In this document: piece after piece, positions 33,757 through 44,203 of the stretch
Position numbering within the stretch: the stretch's first letter is position 1
How the letters are laid out: the number at the start of each line of letters is the position of its first letter
Assembly: GCF_004803895.1 (NCBI RefSeq)
Contig: NZ_CP021978.1
Coordinates: forward strand, 7,936,001-8,000,000
Source of the DNA: Streptomyces hawaiiensis
GTDB taxonomy: Bacteria; Actinomycetota; Actinomycetes; Streptomycetales; Streptomycetaceae
DNA length: 64,000 nt
Reading direction: 5' to 3'
Notes under the pieces: generated by a model
Database searches by the model: none
What the model was told of the DNA's origin: nothing
Seen by the model: the letters and a program-made list of their open reading frames with translations, nothing else
Program-made: the position numbers and the translations under genes

Positions 33757-34296
33757 TCAGCCGGCGTCCTCGTCGGTGCGGCGGCGCGAGAAGTGGTAGG
33801 CGACGCCAAGCGATCCGGCGATCAGTGCGGCGCCGAGGCCGATCTCCTTGAGGTCGAAGCCGGCGACGGTGCCGCCCTCACCGGCATGCACACCCTTGTG
33901 GGGGTGGCGCGTCGAGTGGTGCGTCGAGTGGTGCGTGGGGTGGTGCGTCGGACGGCCGCCCGCGATCGTCAGACGCGCGGTGCCGCTCGACTTGTCACAT
34001 TGGAACTCGACGTCGTAAACGGCACCGGGCTTGGCGTCCCAGTCGACGACGGCCGTCGCCCAGGACTCCTCCGGCGGGATGGTGACCACGTCGAAAACCG
34101 GTGAGTTGACCGCCGCCTCCCCCCGGCACGCCTCGTTGCGCACCACCCGCAGAGTGACCTCACCCCCGGCTGCGACGGTGGAGGGCTCGACGCTGAAGCC
34201 GAAACCGGTGTGGACCGCCGCGTCGGCGGCGGGCACGCAGGAGGCGAGGGCGCCGGCGCCCAGCAGTACGGCCGAAGCGACGCATATCGCGCGCAT
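33757..34296 (-). CDS. Secreted protein with His-rich repeat and C-terminal membrane tail
   Basis: A 179-aa relative in plan of the protein at 33156. The export signal is followed either by a lipobox (GALASC, residues 15-20) or by a signal peptidase I site near ADAAV. The beta-rich domain has Cys in RNEACRGEA and VEFQCDKSS. A His/Thr-rich segment made of THHP/THHS repeats (near residues 117-132) then leads to a membrane helix (IGLGAALIAGSLGVAYHF) and basic tail SRRRTDE. The His cluster could bind metal. No sortase motif. ATG 34296 with GGAGG 6 nt upstream. Function unknown. Confidence 0.75.
   Translation of the reverse strand: MRAICVASAVLLGAGALASCVPAADAAVHTGFGFSVEPSTVAAGGEVTLRVVRNEACRGEAAVNSPVFDVVTIPPEESWATAVVDWDAKPGAVYDVEFQCDKSSGTARLTIAGGRPTHHPTHHSTHHSTRHPHKGVHAGEGGTVAGFDLKEIGLGAALIAGSLGVAYHFSRRRTDEDAG
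33911..33946. repeat. 12-bp tandem repeat inside the His-rich coding segment
   Basis: GTCGAGTGGTGC twice, then the variant GTGGGGTGGTGC; on the coding strand each unit specifies Thr-His-His-Ser or Thr-His-His-Pro. Confidence 0.8.
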
Positions 34297-34521
34297 GGTG
34301 AATCCTCCGGGTCCCCGAGGAGCAGCCGCGGACCTGTTCCGCTCACGACACACATGCACCTCGATGTCCGAAACGCTAAGAACGCGCGCGTGGTGGCGCG
34401 ATCGCAGTAGTGCGAATGGGGCACGGGTGTGGGCCGCCCGGGGGAACGCCGTTGACGCGGCCGGGGGACGGCGACGGTGTGTCGCGCGCCCCCCGGCCGG
34501 GATCCGTGGTGCGAGGCGCCG

Positions 34522-35286
34522 TCAGTCCCCGACGCCCGGGAAGAGGTTCAGGAACGGGTCCGTCGAGGCGGACACACCCCTGCTGAAGGGGGCGTCGAAG
34601 TCCCAGATCAGGAACAGCAGGAAGGCGATCAGCGCCGAGAACACCCCGGCGAGGATCAGTTCGCGGGTCGTTCTGCGGATCTGCAGGGCGAAGATCATTC
34701 CGATGGTGACGACGGCTCCGGTGATGAGCCCGAACCACACCACTCCGGGCATGGTCTCCCCGGTCGACTCCGCCCGGGCGATCCGGGCCTGGCTCGCCGC
34801 GGTCACCTGGTCCATGAGCGGCTGGTAGGCCTGGGCCTCGAAGTCCGTCCCCGGCTCGTAGTCGGTGACGTCCTGGCGGATCCGTTCGAAGAGCCGGCTG
34901 CCGCGCTCGGTGACCTCGCCCTTGTCGGCCATGGTGTCCCACTCGGTGGTGACGACGTGGCCGACGTACGTCCGGATGTCCTCCCGGATGCGGTCGCGTG
35001 CATCGGCCGGGTAGACCCGTACCCGCTCCGAGATCTCGTGCAGCGCGGTGGCCTCGGCCTGGACGTGGTCCTGGGCGGCGTTGCGCGCCTCCCAGACACC
35101 GGCGATCGCCAGACCGAGGACGATGGCGTAGACCACGCCGATCCACATCGTCATGTACTCGATGACGTCGGGGGTCTCACTGGGGTCCTCGTCCTCGGGC
35201 GCCCTGCGGTGCCGCACAAGGGTGATGACGACCACCACGGCGCAGGCAGCCAGCATCGCGAGGGTGAGAACAAGCCATTCCGGCAA
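34522..35286 (-). CDS. DUF4239-type (bestrophin-like) membrane protein
   Basis: A 254-aa membrane protein: N-terminal helix (LVLTLAMLAACAVVVVITLV), a second helix (MWIGVVYAIVLGLAIAGVW), a soluble helical middle (ERVRVYPADARDRIREDIR, QARIARAESTGETMP) and two C-terminal helices (VWFGLITGAVVTIGMIFAL; ELILAGVFSALIAFLLFL). This 2+2 topology is that of DUF4239 proteins. The start codon is TTG at 35286, decided by GGAGG 6 nt upstream; there is no nearby ATG or GTG with a site. Only 24 bp separate it from the upstream Pro-rich protein gene, so both form an operon. Function unknown. Confidence 0.8.
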   Translation of the reverse strand: MPEWLVLTLAMLAACAVVVVITLVRHRRAPEDEDPSETPDVIEYMTMWIGVVYAIVLGLAIAGVWEARNAAQDHVQAEATALHEISERVRVYPADARDRIREDIRTYVGHVVTTEWDTMADKGEVTERGSRLFERIRQDVTDYEPGTDFEAQAYQPLMDQVTAASQARIARAESTGETMPGVVWFGLITGAVVTIGMIFALQIRRTTRELILAGVFSALIAFLLFLIWDFDAPFSRGVSASTDPFLNLFPGVGD

Positions 35287-35310
35287 GAGGTACCTCCAGG
35301 GCTTCAGGGA

Positions 35311-35943
35311 TCAGCGCGCGCGCAGCGCGGCGACGGCCACCACCGCGGGCACCGTGACGAGCAGGACGAAGGTGAGCGGGGACATCGCGCCCTTCGCCGG
35401 CCGTGGCCGGGGAGACGAGGCGCGGTAGCGCGGGTAGTGCACGGGCGTCGCGGACGGACGCGGCGCGGGGGTGGCCGGCGGAGCCGGTGCCGGTGCCGGG
35501 GGAGCGGGCGCCGGTGGTACCGGCACCGGCCGGGGCGGCGCAGGGCGCGGGGCGGGCGGCGGCGGCGGTGGAGGCGGCGGCTCGGGCCTGGCCGTGGGGG
35601 TGGGTTTCGGGGGCGGGGGCGTCGGTTTCGGGGGAGGCGGCGGGTCCGGGGTCGGCTTCGGCGGGGGCGTCGGCTTCGGCGGCGGAGTCGGAGTCGGGGT
35701 CGGCGTGGGGGAGGGGCTCGGCGTGGGTGGCGGGCACGGCGGCTTGGTCGGCCAGGTCTTCCTGCTTCCGGCGTACGCCACCGCCTCGGTGCCGTCCGGC
35801 CCCGTCGAGGCGTACGCGCAGACGTCGGCCACCGCGACCCCGGCCGGTGCGCCGACGAGCGCCCAGGTCAGCGTCGCCGCCGCCAAGGCCCGTGCCGCAA
35901 GGGCGGATTGAGTCGAGAGGGGTCCATGCACGACGAAGATCAT
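35311..35943 (-). CDS. Secreted or membrane protein with long proline-rich region
   Basis: A 210-aa protein: an N-terminal export signal ending near AGVAVADV, a short domain with two Cys (VCAYAST, KPPCPPP), then about 100 residues of Pro-rich repeats (PTPTPTPPPKP, PPPPKPTP). A C-terminal membrane helix follows (LTFVLLVTVPAVVAVAALR) and ends RAR. The Pro-rich part probably spans the cell wall and the C terminus anchors it. The composition bias makes homology calls unsafe. It is the first gene of a two-gene operon with the DUF4239 protein. Confidence 0.65.
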   Translation of the reverse strand: MIFVVHGPLSTQSALAARALAAATLTWALVGAPAGVAVADVCAYASTGPDGTEAVAYAGSRKTWPTKPPCPPPTPSPSPTPTPTPTPPPKPTPPPKPTPDPPPPPKPTPPPPKPTPTARPEPPPPPPPPPAPRPAPPRPVPVPPAPAPPAPAPAPPATPAPRPSATPVHYPRYRASSPRPRPAKGAMSPLTFVLLVTVPAVVAVAALRAR

Positions 35944-36206
35944 GAGCCCTGTTGCGCCCCGACGTGCCGGGCCGCAAGGGGATTGCCCCGAAAGAGGGAT
36001 ATCCGGGTCTCATCGGTTTGATCGGCGATCGCCCGCAGTCGGCTCGATATGTACGTGTGTGCGACGGTGCGGCCGGGGGGTCGGCACAGGTGCCGGAAAG
36101 AAATGTGGGCGACGGTTGAACACAATCACCGCCCCCGTGCGTACTCATGACCGTGCGGCGGCGCAGCAGGGCGCTGCAACACCCTTGCGATTATGGGGAG
36201 TTGACG

Positions 36207-37196
36207 ATGAAGACCTCCTGGCGGAGCGCCTCACTCGTGGCGAGCGCCGCGGCGGTCCTGGCGCTGACGACGGCGTGCGGTCAGGACAGCCCACCGGCGG
36301 CCAGCCAGAACGTGGGCGCCACGGCCGCGCCCGGGGACTACGGGAGCATCGGTGCGGGCACCGGGACCGGCGCGGGCGGCACCGCGACCGGCCAGCCGGC
36401 CGCGCCGAGCCCCTCCAGCCCGTCCAACCCCGCCGGCAAGCTGTCCGTCTCCACCGCCGAGAAGGTCGGCAAGGTGGTCACCGACAGTCTCGGCCTCACC
36501 CTGTACCGGTTCGACCAGGACACCGAGCAGCCGCCCAAGTCGAACTGCGACGGCGACTGCGCCAAGACCTGGCCGCCGGTCCCGGCCGACGACGCCGAGG
36601 CCGGCGAGGGTATCGACAAGGCGCTGCTCGGCTCGGTCACCCGGGCCGACGGCACCAAGCAGCTCACGGTGGCCGGCTGGCCCGCCTACCGCTACGCCAA
36701 GGACGTCAACGCCGGTGACGTCAAGGGCCAGGGCGTGGGCGGCAAGTGGTACGCGCTCGCCCCCGACGGCAAGAAGGCGCAAGGGGGCGGAGCCGGAGCC
36801 GGAGCCGACGGCGGCGAAGCGGTCCAGGCCGGGCTGTCCACGCGCAACGACCCCAAGCTCGGCGAGATCGTCATCGACAAGAACGGCATGACCGTCTACC
36901 GGTTCAAGAAGGACGAGGCCTGGCCCAAGCCGGTCTCCAACTGCTCCGGGGAGTGCCTGGAGAAGTGGCCGCTCGTGGAGCCCGTCGACTACGCCGACAC
37001 CAAGGGCATCCAGGAGAAGGGTTACATGATCTTCGACCGGACCGACGGCAAGGGCAAGCAGCAGACGATCAACTGCTCGCCCATCTACACCTTCGCCGGC
37101 GACAAGGCTCCCGGTGACACCAACGGCCAGGGCGTCGGCGGCACCTGGTACGCCGTCCGGCCCGACGGAAAGCTGGTCGGCGCGTCGGAGAAGTAG
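36207..37196 (+). CDS. SCO0930-type lipoprotein with duplicated domain
   Basis: A 329-aa protein with lipoprotein-like signal (VLALTTAC). The mature part has a Gly/Thr/Pro-rich spacer and two copies of a domain of about 90 aa. Copy 1 contains LTLYRFDQDTEQPPKSNCDG, DCAKTWPPV and GWPAYRYAKD; copy 2 contains MTVYRFKKDEAWPKPVSNCS, ECLEKWPLV and INCSPIYTFAGD. Each copy ends with GQGVGGxWYAxxPDG. The paired Cys in each copy suggests a disulphide (Lipoprotein_15-like repeats). I recall the family name from S. coelicolor SCO0930, near rmdA as here. Function unknown; cell-surface location. RBS GGGGAG upstream; a strong terminator follows. Confidence 0.85.
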   Translation: MKTSWRSASLVASAAAVLALTTACGQDSPPAASQNVGATAAPGDYGSIGAGTGTGAGGTATGQPAAPSPSSPSNPAGKLSVSTAEKVGKVVTDSLGLTLYRFDQDTEQPPKSNCDGDCAKTWPPVPADDAEAGEGIDKALLGSVTRADGTKQLTVAGWPAYRYAKDVNAGDVKGQGVGGKWYALAPDGKKAQGGGAGAGADGGEAVQAGLSTRNDPKLGEIVIDKNGMTVYRFKKDEAWPKPVSNCSGECLEKWPLVEPVDYADTKGIQEKGYMIFDRTDGKGKQQTINCSPIYTFAGDKAPGDTNGQGVGGTWYAVRPDGKLVGASEK

Positions 37197-37526
37197 AGAA
37201 ACCTCCCCAGGGTTGATCATCTCGTCCACCCGAAGCGCAGACCCGGTCCGCTCCTCCGTGCCTCACGGAGGAGCGGACCGTTTTGCCGTGCTTCACCTGA
37301 ACTCGTTGAATTCTTAACACTCTTCTCCTTCCGGACCGGCACTCTCCGGAATGCCCCGGGCACGGTTCGTCATATGTTCGACGGGCATGCGGAGGGGTAT
37401 CAATTCGGCACGTGCCGCAGGCAGTGACCGGGAACGGATGGTCAATTTCCGTTTCGGGTCGCTCCATTGGCGGGCGATCAGTAGCCTCTGCTCGAACACC
37501 GGATCGCCTACGCCTTGGAGAGATAG
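37197..37526. other. Intergenic region holding a terminator and the methyltransferase promoter region
   Basis: No gene is seen. After the terminator at 37244-37284, an AT-richer stretch (37300-37500) contains the inverted repeat TTCCGGA (37329-37335) / TCCGGAA (37345-37351) and the GGAGAG ribosome site just before 37527. No clear -35/-10 pair could be placed. Confidence 0.45.
37244..37284 (+). terminator. Rho-independent terminator with T-tract
   Basis: A perfect 17-bp stem (CGGTCCGCTCCTCCGTG / CACGGAGGAGCGGACCG), 3-nt loop CCT, followed by TTTT at 37281-37284, directly after the lipoprotein gene. This is the clearest terminator in the window. Confidence 0.92.
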
Positions 37527-38339
37527 ATGGAGCGTCCCGCCTGGGCCCCACGGAGCATCGACATCTCGGTGCCCAGCGTTTCCCGGATGTACGACTACTA
37601 CCTGGGCGGATCGCACAACTTCGAGGTCGACCGGGAAGCGGCCCGCAGGGCCATGGAGTTCATGCCGGGACTCCCCAAGATCATGCAGGCGAACCGCGCG
37701 TTCATGCGCCGCGCCGTGCGCTACGCGGCCGACCAGGGCGTCTCCCAGTTCCTGGACATCGGCTCCGGCATCCCCACCTTCGGCAACGTCCACGAGGTGG
37801 CGCAGGCCGCCCGCCCCGGCGCGCACGTGGTGTACGTCGACCACGACCCGGTGGCCGTGGCGCACAGCCAGGCGGTCCTGGAGGGCTACGACGACGCGGG
37901 CGTCGTCGCCGCGGACTTGCTCAAGCCCCAGGAGATTTTGCGCAGCCCCGAGGTGGAGCGGCTGATCGACCTGAATCAGCCAGTGGCGCTGCTCCTCGTT
38001 GCCATACTGCACTTCGTGGAAGACGAGGACGACCCGTACGGGGCCGTGGCCGAACTGGGCGAGGCGCTCGCGCCCGGCAGCCTGCTCGTGCTCACGCACG
38101 CCTCCTACGAGGGGATCCCGCTGCCGCCGGAGCGGGCCGGAGGCGCGGTGGACGTGTACGAGGGCATCCGCAACCCGCTGATCATGCGCTCGCGCGAGGA
38201 GATCGCGCGGTTTTTCGAGGGGTACGACATGGTGGAACCCGGACTGGTGGCGATGCCGCGCTGGCGGCCCGACACCGCACCGGAGGACGAGGATCCGTAT
38301 GCGTTCTCCGGGTTCGCGGGCGTGGGGCGTACGGCGTGA
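37527..38339 (+). CDS. SAM-dependent methyltransferase, DUF574/Methyltransf_19 family
   Basis: A 270-aa protein of the actinobacterial S-adenosylmethionine methyltransferase family. Diagnostic segments are SVSRMYDYYLGGSHNFEVDR, a cofactor loop FLDIGSGIPTFGNVHEVA, VVYVDHDPVAVAHSQAVL and the late ARFFEGYDMVEPGLV. Streptomyces carry many copies, and substrates are unknown. RBS GGAGAG lies 7 nt before the ATG. Its stop overlaps the GTG of the c-di-GMP protein gene (GTGA), so the two are translationally coupled and could work together. Confidence 0.9.
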   Translation: MERPAWAPRSIDISVPSVSRMYDYYLGGSHNFEVDREAARRAMEFMPGLPKIMQANRAFMRRAVRYAADQGVSQFLDIGSGIPTFGNVHEVAQAARPGAHVVYVDHDPVAVAHSQAVLEGYDDAGVVAADLLKPQEILRSPEVERLIDLNQPVALLLVAILHFVEDEDDPYGAVAELGEALAPGSLLVLTHASYEGIPLPPERAGGAVDVYEGIRNPLIMRSREEIARFFEGYDMVEPGLVAMPRWRPDTAPEDEDPYAFSGFAGVGRTA

Positions 38340-40480
38340 TCGCGGAACCGGACGGGCCGGAGGACAGACTGCGCCGGTTCGCGACGATCTGGAGCCGGGC
38401 CGTCTTCCCGGTGACCTCGACGTCGTCGACCCGCCCCGAGTTCGAGAGACAACTGCTGCCCCTGGCCCGGCGGCTGAGCGAGGCGCTGCTGGCCCGGGCC
38501 TTCGACTCCGAGGCGGGCAGGGAGGTCGGCGCCGCCCTCGTGGACGCGCACTGCACCGACCCCGAGGCGCTCAGCCGCACCCTGGACTGCGTCGACGCCT
38601 ATCTGGTCCTGTACTGCGGCGGCGACGGCGACCAGGAGGACCTGCGGGCGCGGTGCGCGCGGCTGCAGCACGCGATGGCCGCCGGTTTCGCCCGGGCGCT
38701 GCGCCGGCGGACCCTGGCCGAGCAGGAGGCCATCGCACAGGCCGCCCTCCAGGCGCAGGGCGTGGTGGCGCAGGCCCTGCACGCGAGCGAGGCGCGTTTC
38801 CGCGCCGTCTTCGAGGGCGCGGCCATAGGAATCGGCATGGCCGACCTCGAGGGCAACATACTGCAGGTCAACGGCGCGCTGCTGCGCATGTTCGGGGTCT
38901 CCGACCAGACGCTGCGCAGCCGCAACGTCCGGGACTGGACCCACCCCGACGACGCTCCGCAGACCTGGCGGCTCTACGACGAACTCGTGCGGGGCGAGCG
39001 GGAGCACTACCACCTGGAGAAGGCGTTCTACCGCCCTGACGGAACCGTCCTGTGGACGAACCTGACGGTCTCCCTGCTGCGGGACGCAGACGGCGATCCG
39101 CAGTACCAGCTCGCCCTCATGGAGGACACCACCGAGCGGCGGCTGCTCAACCTGCGGCTGCGCTACGAGGCCACGCACGACGCGCTGACCGGGCTGCCGA
39201 ACCGCACGTTCTTCTTCGAGCGCCTGGAGAAGGCGCTGGGCGCCGGGGAAGGCCAGCGGTTCGGGCTCTGTTACCTGGACCTGGACGGCTTCAAGACCGT
39301 CAACGACAGCCTCGGTCACGCGGCCGGCGACCGGCTGCTGGTGGAGGTCGCCGACCGGCTGCAGTCCTGCGCCACCGCGCCGGGCGAGATGGTCGCGCGG
39401 CTCGGCGGCGACGAGTTCGTGGCGCTGACCACCGGGCCCGACACCCAGCGTGAGGTCGACGAACTCGCCGGGCGCATCATGAACGCGCTGCTCGCGCCGA
39501 TCAGCGTCGACGGCCGGGAGCTGACCGTGCGCGGCAGCATCGGCATCGTCGAGGGCCCGGCCGGGGAACGCAGCCCGGCGGAGGTGCTGCGCAGCGCGGA
39601 CATCACCATGTACCGGGCGAAGTCGGCGGGCGGCAACCGCTTCGAACTCGCCGATCCGGAGGCGGACGCCCGGGCCATCACGCGGCACGGCCTGACCACG
39701 GCGCTGCCGACGGCGCTGGAGCGGGGCGAGTTCTTCATCGAGTACCAGCCGCTGGTGCATCTCGGCGACGGCAGCGTCCGGGGCGCCGAGGCCCTGGTGC
39801 GCTGGCTGCATCCGCAGCACGGCGTGCTCGGGCCGGACCGGTTCATCCCGCTCGCGGAGCACACGGGCCTGATCGTGCCCCTGGGCCGTTGGGTCCTGGA
39901 GCAGTCGGTGCGCCAGGCCCGCGAGTGGCGGGAACTGCACGGCGGCGTCGAGGCGGTGGGACCGCTGCGGATCAACGTGAACCTGTCGCCGTGCCAGTTG
40001 ACGCATCCCGGGCTGGTCCAGGACACGGTCGACATCCTGGAGTGCACCGGCGTCTCGCCGGACGCGTTGTGCCTGGAGGTCACCGAGTCGGCGCTGATCG
40101 GTGCCGACGACGATCTGCTGAAGCCGCTGCGGCGGCTGGCGGAGATGGGCGTCGACATCGCCCTGGACGACTTCGGGACGGGCTACTCCAATCTGGCCAA
40201 CCTGCGCCGGCTGCCGGTCAGCATCCTGAAGCTGGACCGGTCCTTCACTCAGAGCATGCAGCAGTTCCCGGCCGATCCGGTCGACCTCAAGATCGTCGAG
40301 GGGATCGTCTCCCTGGCCCACAGCCTGGATCTGGCGGTGACGGTGGAGGGGGTCGAGACGGGTGCGCAGGCCGAGCAGTTGCGGATACTGGGCTGCGACA
40401 CGGCACAAGGCTGGTACTACGCAAGGCCGGGCCCCCCGGAGAGGCTGCACGAACTGGCCCTGGTCGACGCAACGGGCTAG
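38336..40480 (+). CDS. rmdA: PAS-GGDEF-EAL bifunctional cyclic-di-GMP enzyme (RmdA-like)
   Basis: A 714-aa cytosolic protein: N-terminal helical region (1-145), PAS domain about 150-268 (ARFRAVFEGAAIGIGMADL, DTTERR exit), GGDEF domain about 275-440 with an intact RLGGDEF at 355-361 and substrate site DLDGFKTVNDSLGHAAGD, then EAL domain about 455-705 with AEALVRW and DDFGTGYSN. Both active sites look complete, so it may make and break c-di-GMP, the signal that delays sporulation through BldD. S. coelicolor RmdA (SCO0928, as I recall) has the same domains and the same neighbours, hence the symbol. GTG start overlaps the methyltransferase stop. Confidence 0.88.
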   Translation: MIAEPDGPEDRLRRFATIWSRAVFPVTSTSSTRPEFERQLLPLARRLSEALLARAFDSEAGREVGAALVDAHCTDPEALSRTLDCVDAYLVLYCGGDGDQEDLRARCARLQHAMAAGFARALRRRTLAEQEAIAQAALQAQGVVAQALHASEARFRAVFEGAAIGIGMADLEGNILQVNGALLRMFGVSDQTLRSRNVRDWTHPDDAPQTWRLYDELVRGEREHYHLEKAFYRPDGTVLWTNLTVSLLRDADGDPQYQLALMEDTTERRLLNLRLRYEATHDALTGLPNRTFFFERLEKALGAGEGQRFGLCYLDLDGFKTVNDSLGHAAGDRLLVEVADRLQSCATAPGEMVARLGGDEFVALTTGPDTQREVDELAGRIMNALLAPISVDGRELTVRGSIGIVEGPAGERSPAEVLRSADITMYRAKSAGGNRFELADPEADARAITRHGLTTALPTALERGEFFIEYQPLVHLGDGSVRGAEALVRWLHPQHGVLGPDRFIPLAEHTGLIVPLGRWVLEQSVRQAREWRELHGGVEAVGPLRINVNLSPCQLTHPGLVQDTVDILECTGVSPDALCLEVTESALIGADDDLLKPLRRLAEMGVDIALDDFGTGYSNLANLRRLPVSILKLDRSFTQSMQQFPADPVDLKIVEGIVSLAHSLDLAVTVEGVETGAQAEQLRILGCDTAQGWYYARPGPPERLHELALVDATG

Positions 40481-40486
40481 GGGGTA

Positions 40487-40533
40487 GCGCCCTTGGGGGC
40501 GCGGGGAACCGCGCGAACAACCACGACGCACCC
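40487..40533 (+). repeat. Streptomyces-type intergenic repeat, copy 1, with hairpin
   Basis: A hairpin GCGCCC-TTGG-GGGCGC (40487-40502) is followed by CGGGGAACCGCGCGA, a sequence I recognise as a frequent intergenic element of Streptomyces. It lies 6 bp after the rmdA stop and probably ends its transcript. The 22 bp at 40495-40516 occur again, inverted, at 44996-45017. Confidence 0.75.
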
Positions 40534-40579
40534 GTACTCCGAAACGGCGCCTACACCCCACGGCGCTCCCGCATCCGCC

Positions 40580-41464
40580 TCACCGCTCGAGCAGCATCCG
40601 CTGCAACTCCCGAGCGGCCCGAGGCGGAGCCACGTCACTGCGGTGCGCCAGCGCGATCACGCGATGCAGTCCGGGCCGGGCCAGCGGAGTCACCCGCAGT
40701 CCGCGCCCGGACCTGGCCGCCACCATCCGGGGTACTACGGCGACCCCCAGCCCGGCTCGCACAAAACCCAGCACCGCGTCCATCTCCCCGCCCTCCACCG
40801 CGAAGTCGGGTTCGAACCCCTCGGCCCGGCAGGCGGCCACGGTCAGCTCCCGCAGGTCGTACCCGTGCCGGAACATCACCAGCCGCTCACCCTCCAGGTC
40901 GCAGACCCGCACGGTACGCCGCCCCCGGCCGGGACTCGGCGCGTCCGGGGACGAGACCACGACGAGATCCTCACGCAGCAGCTCCACCGTGGTCAGCGCC
41001 GGCGAGGGCGTCGGCAGCGGCAGCACGACCAGCGCCAGATCCAGCGCGCCACGCGCCAGCTCCCGCACCAGATCGTGCGACCCGCCCTCCTCGATCAGCA
41101 GCCGGATACCCGGATAGCGATCGTGGAAGGCCCGCAGCACATCCGGCAGCAGACCCGTGCACACACTCGGCGTCGCCCCCAGCCGCACCCGCCCCCGCCG
41201 CAGCTGTGCCAGCTCCTGCACCTCCTGCCGCGCCGTGTCCGCGTCGGCCAGGATGCGCCGGGCCAGCGGGAGAAGCGCCTCCCCGGCGTCCGTGAGCGTG
41301 ATGTTGCCCCGGGCGCGCCGGAACAGGTCCGCGCCCAGCTCCCGCTCCAGCGCCTTGATCTGCTGCGACAGCGACGGCTGCGCGACATGGACCAGATCGG
41401 CGGCCCGGGTGAAGTGCCGGGTCTCGGCGACGGCCACGAAGTACTGGAGCTGCTGGAACTGCAT
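40580..41464 (-). CDS. LysR-family transcriptional regulator
   Basis: A 294-aa LysR protein. The N-terminal winged helix is textbook (MQFQQLQYFVAVAETRHFTR, AADLVHVAQPSLSQQIKALE, RELGADLFRRARGNITLTDA), followed by the effector domain (VRLGATPSVCTGLLPDVLRA, DLALVVLPLPTPSP, GFVRAGLGVAVVPRM). It is divergent from sdhCAB with 82 bp between starts, and a T-N11-A dyad lies in this gap, so it probably controls the operon and itself. Effector unknown; a C4-dicarboxylate would be logical. Confidence 0.9.
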   Translation of the reverse strand: MQFQQLQYFVAVAETRHFTRAADLVHVAQPSLSQQIKALERELGADLFRRARGNITLTDAGEALLPLARRILADADTARQEVQELAQLRRGRVRLGATPSVCTGLLPDVLRAFHDRYPGIRLLIEEGGSHDLVRELARGALDLALVVLPLPTPSPALTTVELLREDLVVVSSPDAPSPGRGRRTVRVCDLEGERLVMFRHGYDLRELTVAACRAEGFEPDFAVEGGEMDAVLGFVRAGLGVAVVPRMVAARSGRGLRVTPLARPGLHRVIALAHRSDVAPPRAARELQRMLLER

Positions 41465-41473
41465 GCTCCTACG

Positions 41474-41488
41474 ATAGCTCCAGCCTAT
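41474..41488. promoter_or_regulatory. Candidate LysR binding dyad
   Basis: ATAG-N7-CTAT, containing T-N11-A (T41475, A41487), 10 bp upstream of the LysR start codon and 59 bp upstream of sdhC. This is the classical LysR-box pattern. Confidence 0.55.
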
Positions 41489-41546
41489 GGATTCAAGCCG
41501 CACCATGTCTTGGACCGATCGGCCGCCCGTCCGTAGCGTGCTCAGC

Positions 41547-42251
41547 ATGGCTCTGGCAACGCGGACGGACCGACGGCCGTCCTTCGCACGCACCGTGTGG
41601 GACTCCACCGTCGGCAAGAAGACCGTGATGGCGGTCAGCGGTCTGATCATGCTGCTGTACCTGGTCGCCCACATGATCGGAAACCTGAAGATCTTCTTCG
41701 GGGCGGGCGAGTTCGACCGCTACGCGCACTGGCTGCGCACCGTCGGCGAGCCGTTCATGCACTACGAGTGGACGCTCTGGCTCATCCGGGTCGTGCTGGT
41801 CGTCGCCGTCGTCGCGCACGCCACCTCGGCGTACCAGCTCAGCCGCCGCGACATCAGGGCCCGGCCGAGCAAGTACGCGCACAAGAAGCCGCGGGCCAGT
41901 TACGCGACCCGCACCATGCGCTGGGGCGGGATCATCCTCGGGCTGTTCATCGTCTGGCACGTCCTGGACCTGACGACCGGCACCGTGCACCCCGGCTTCC
42001 AGCCCGGCCACCCGTACCAGAACGTCCTGGACACCTTCTCCACCTGGTACGGCAACGCCATATACATCGTCGCGATGCTCGCGCTCGGCCTGCACGTCCG
42101 GCACGGCTTCTGGAGCGCCGCCCAGACCCTCGGCGTCGGCAGCCGCACCCGCGACCGCGCCCTGAAGACCGTCGCCGACGTCCTCGCACTGCTGCTCACG
42201 GCCGGTTTCATCGCCGTACCCGTGGGCGTCATGACCGGAGTGGTGAGCTGA
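41547..42251 (+). CDS. sdhC: Succinate dehydrogenase cytochrome b subunit (single-subunit b558 type)
   Basis: A 234-aa integral membrane protein with five helices and conserved His residues for two b haems (LYLVAHMIGNL, MHYEWTLWLIR, VAHATSAYQL, FIVWHVLDL, GLHVRHGFWSA), as in fused SdhC/FrdC of Gram-positive type complexes. It anchors the SdhAB dimer and passes electrons to menaquinone. ATG 41547 begins MALATRTDRRPSFARTVWDS; in-frame ATGs lie up to 60 bp upstream but without ribosome sites. First gene of the operon. This resembles the second, non-housekeeping sdh set of streptomycetes (SCO0922-0924, from memory). Confidence 0.9.
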   Translation: MALATRTDRRPSFARTVWDSTVGKKTVMAVSGLIMLLYLVAHMIGNLKIFFGAGEFDRYAHWLRTVGEPFMHYEWTLWLIRVVLVVAVVAHATSAYQLSRRDIRARPSKYAHKKPRASYATRTMRWGGIILGLFIVWHVLDLTTGTVHPGFQPGHPYQNVLDTFSTWYGNAIYIVAMLALGLHVRHGFWSAAQTLGVGSRTRDRALKTVADVLALLLTAGFIAVPVGVMTGVVS

Positions 42252-42253
42252 AG

Positions 42254-44199
<1,946 letters not shown>

Positions 44200-44203
<4 letters not shown>

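Noticed and set aside
38105..40561. Minus-strand open frame of about 820 codons opposite the c-di-GMP enzyme
   Set aside because: Low-complexity antisense frame; the plus strand has PAS, GGDEF and EAL motifs.
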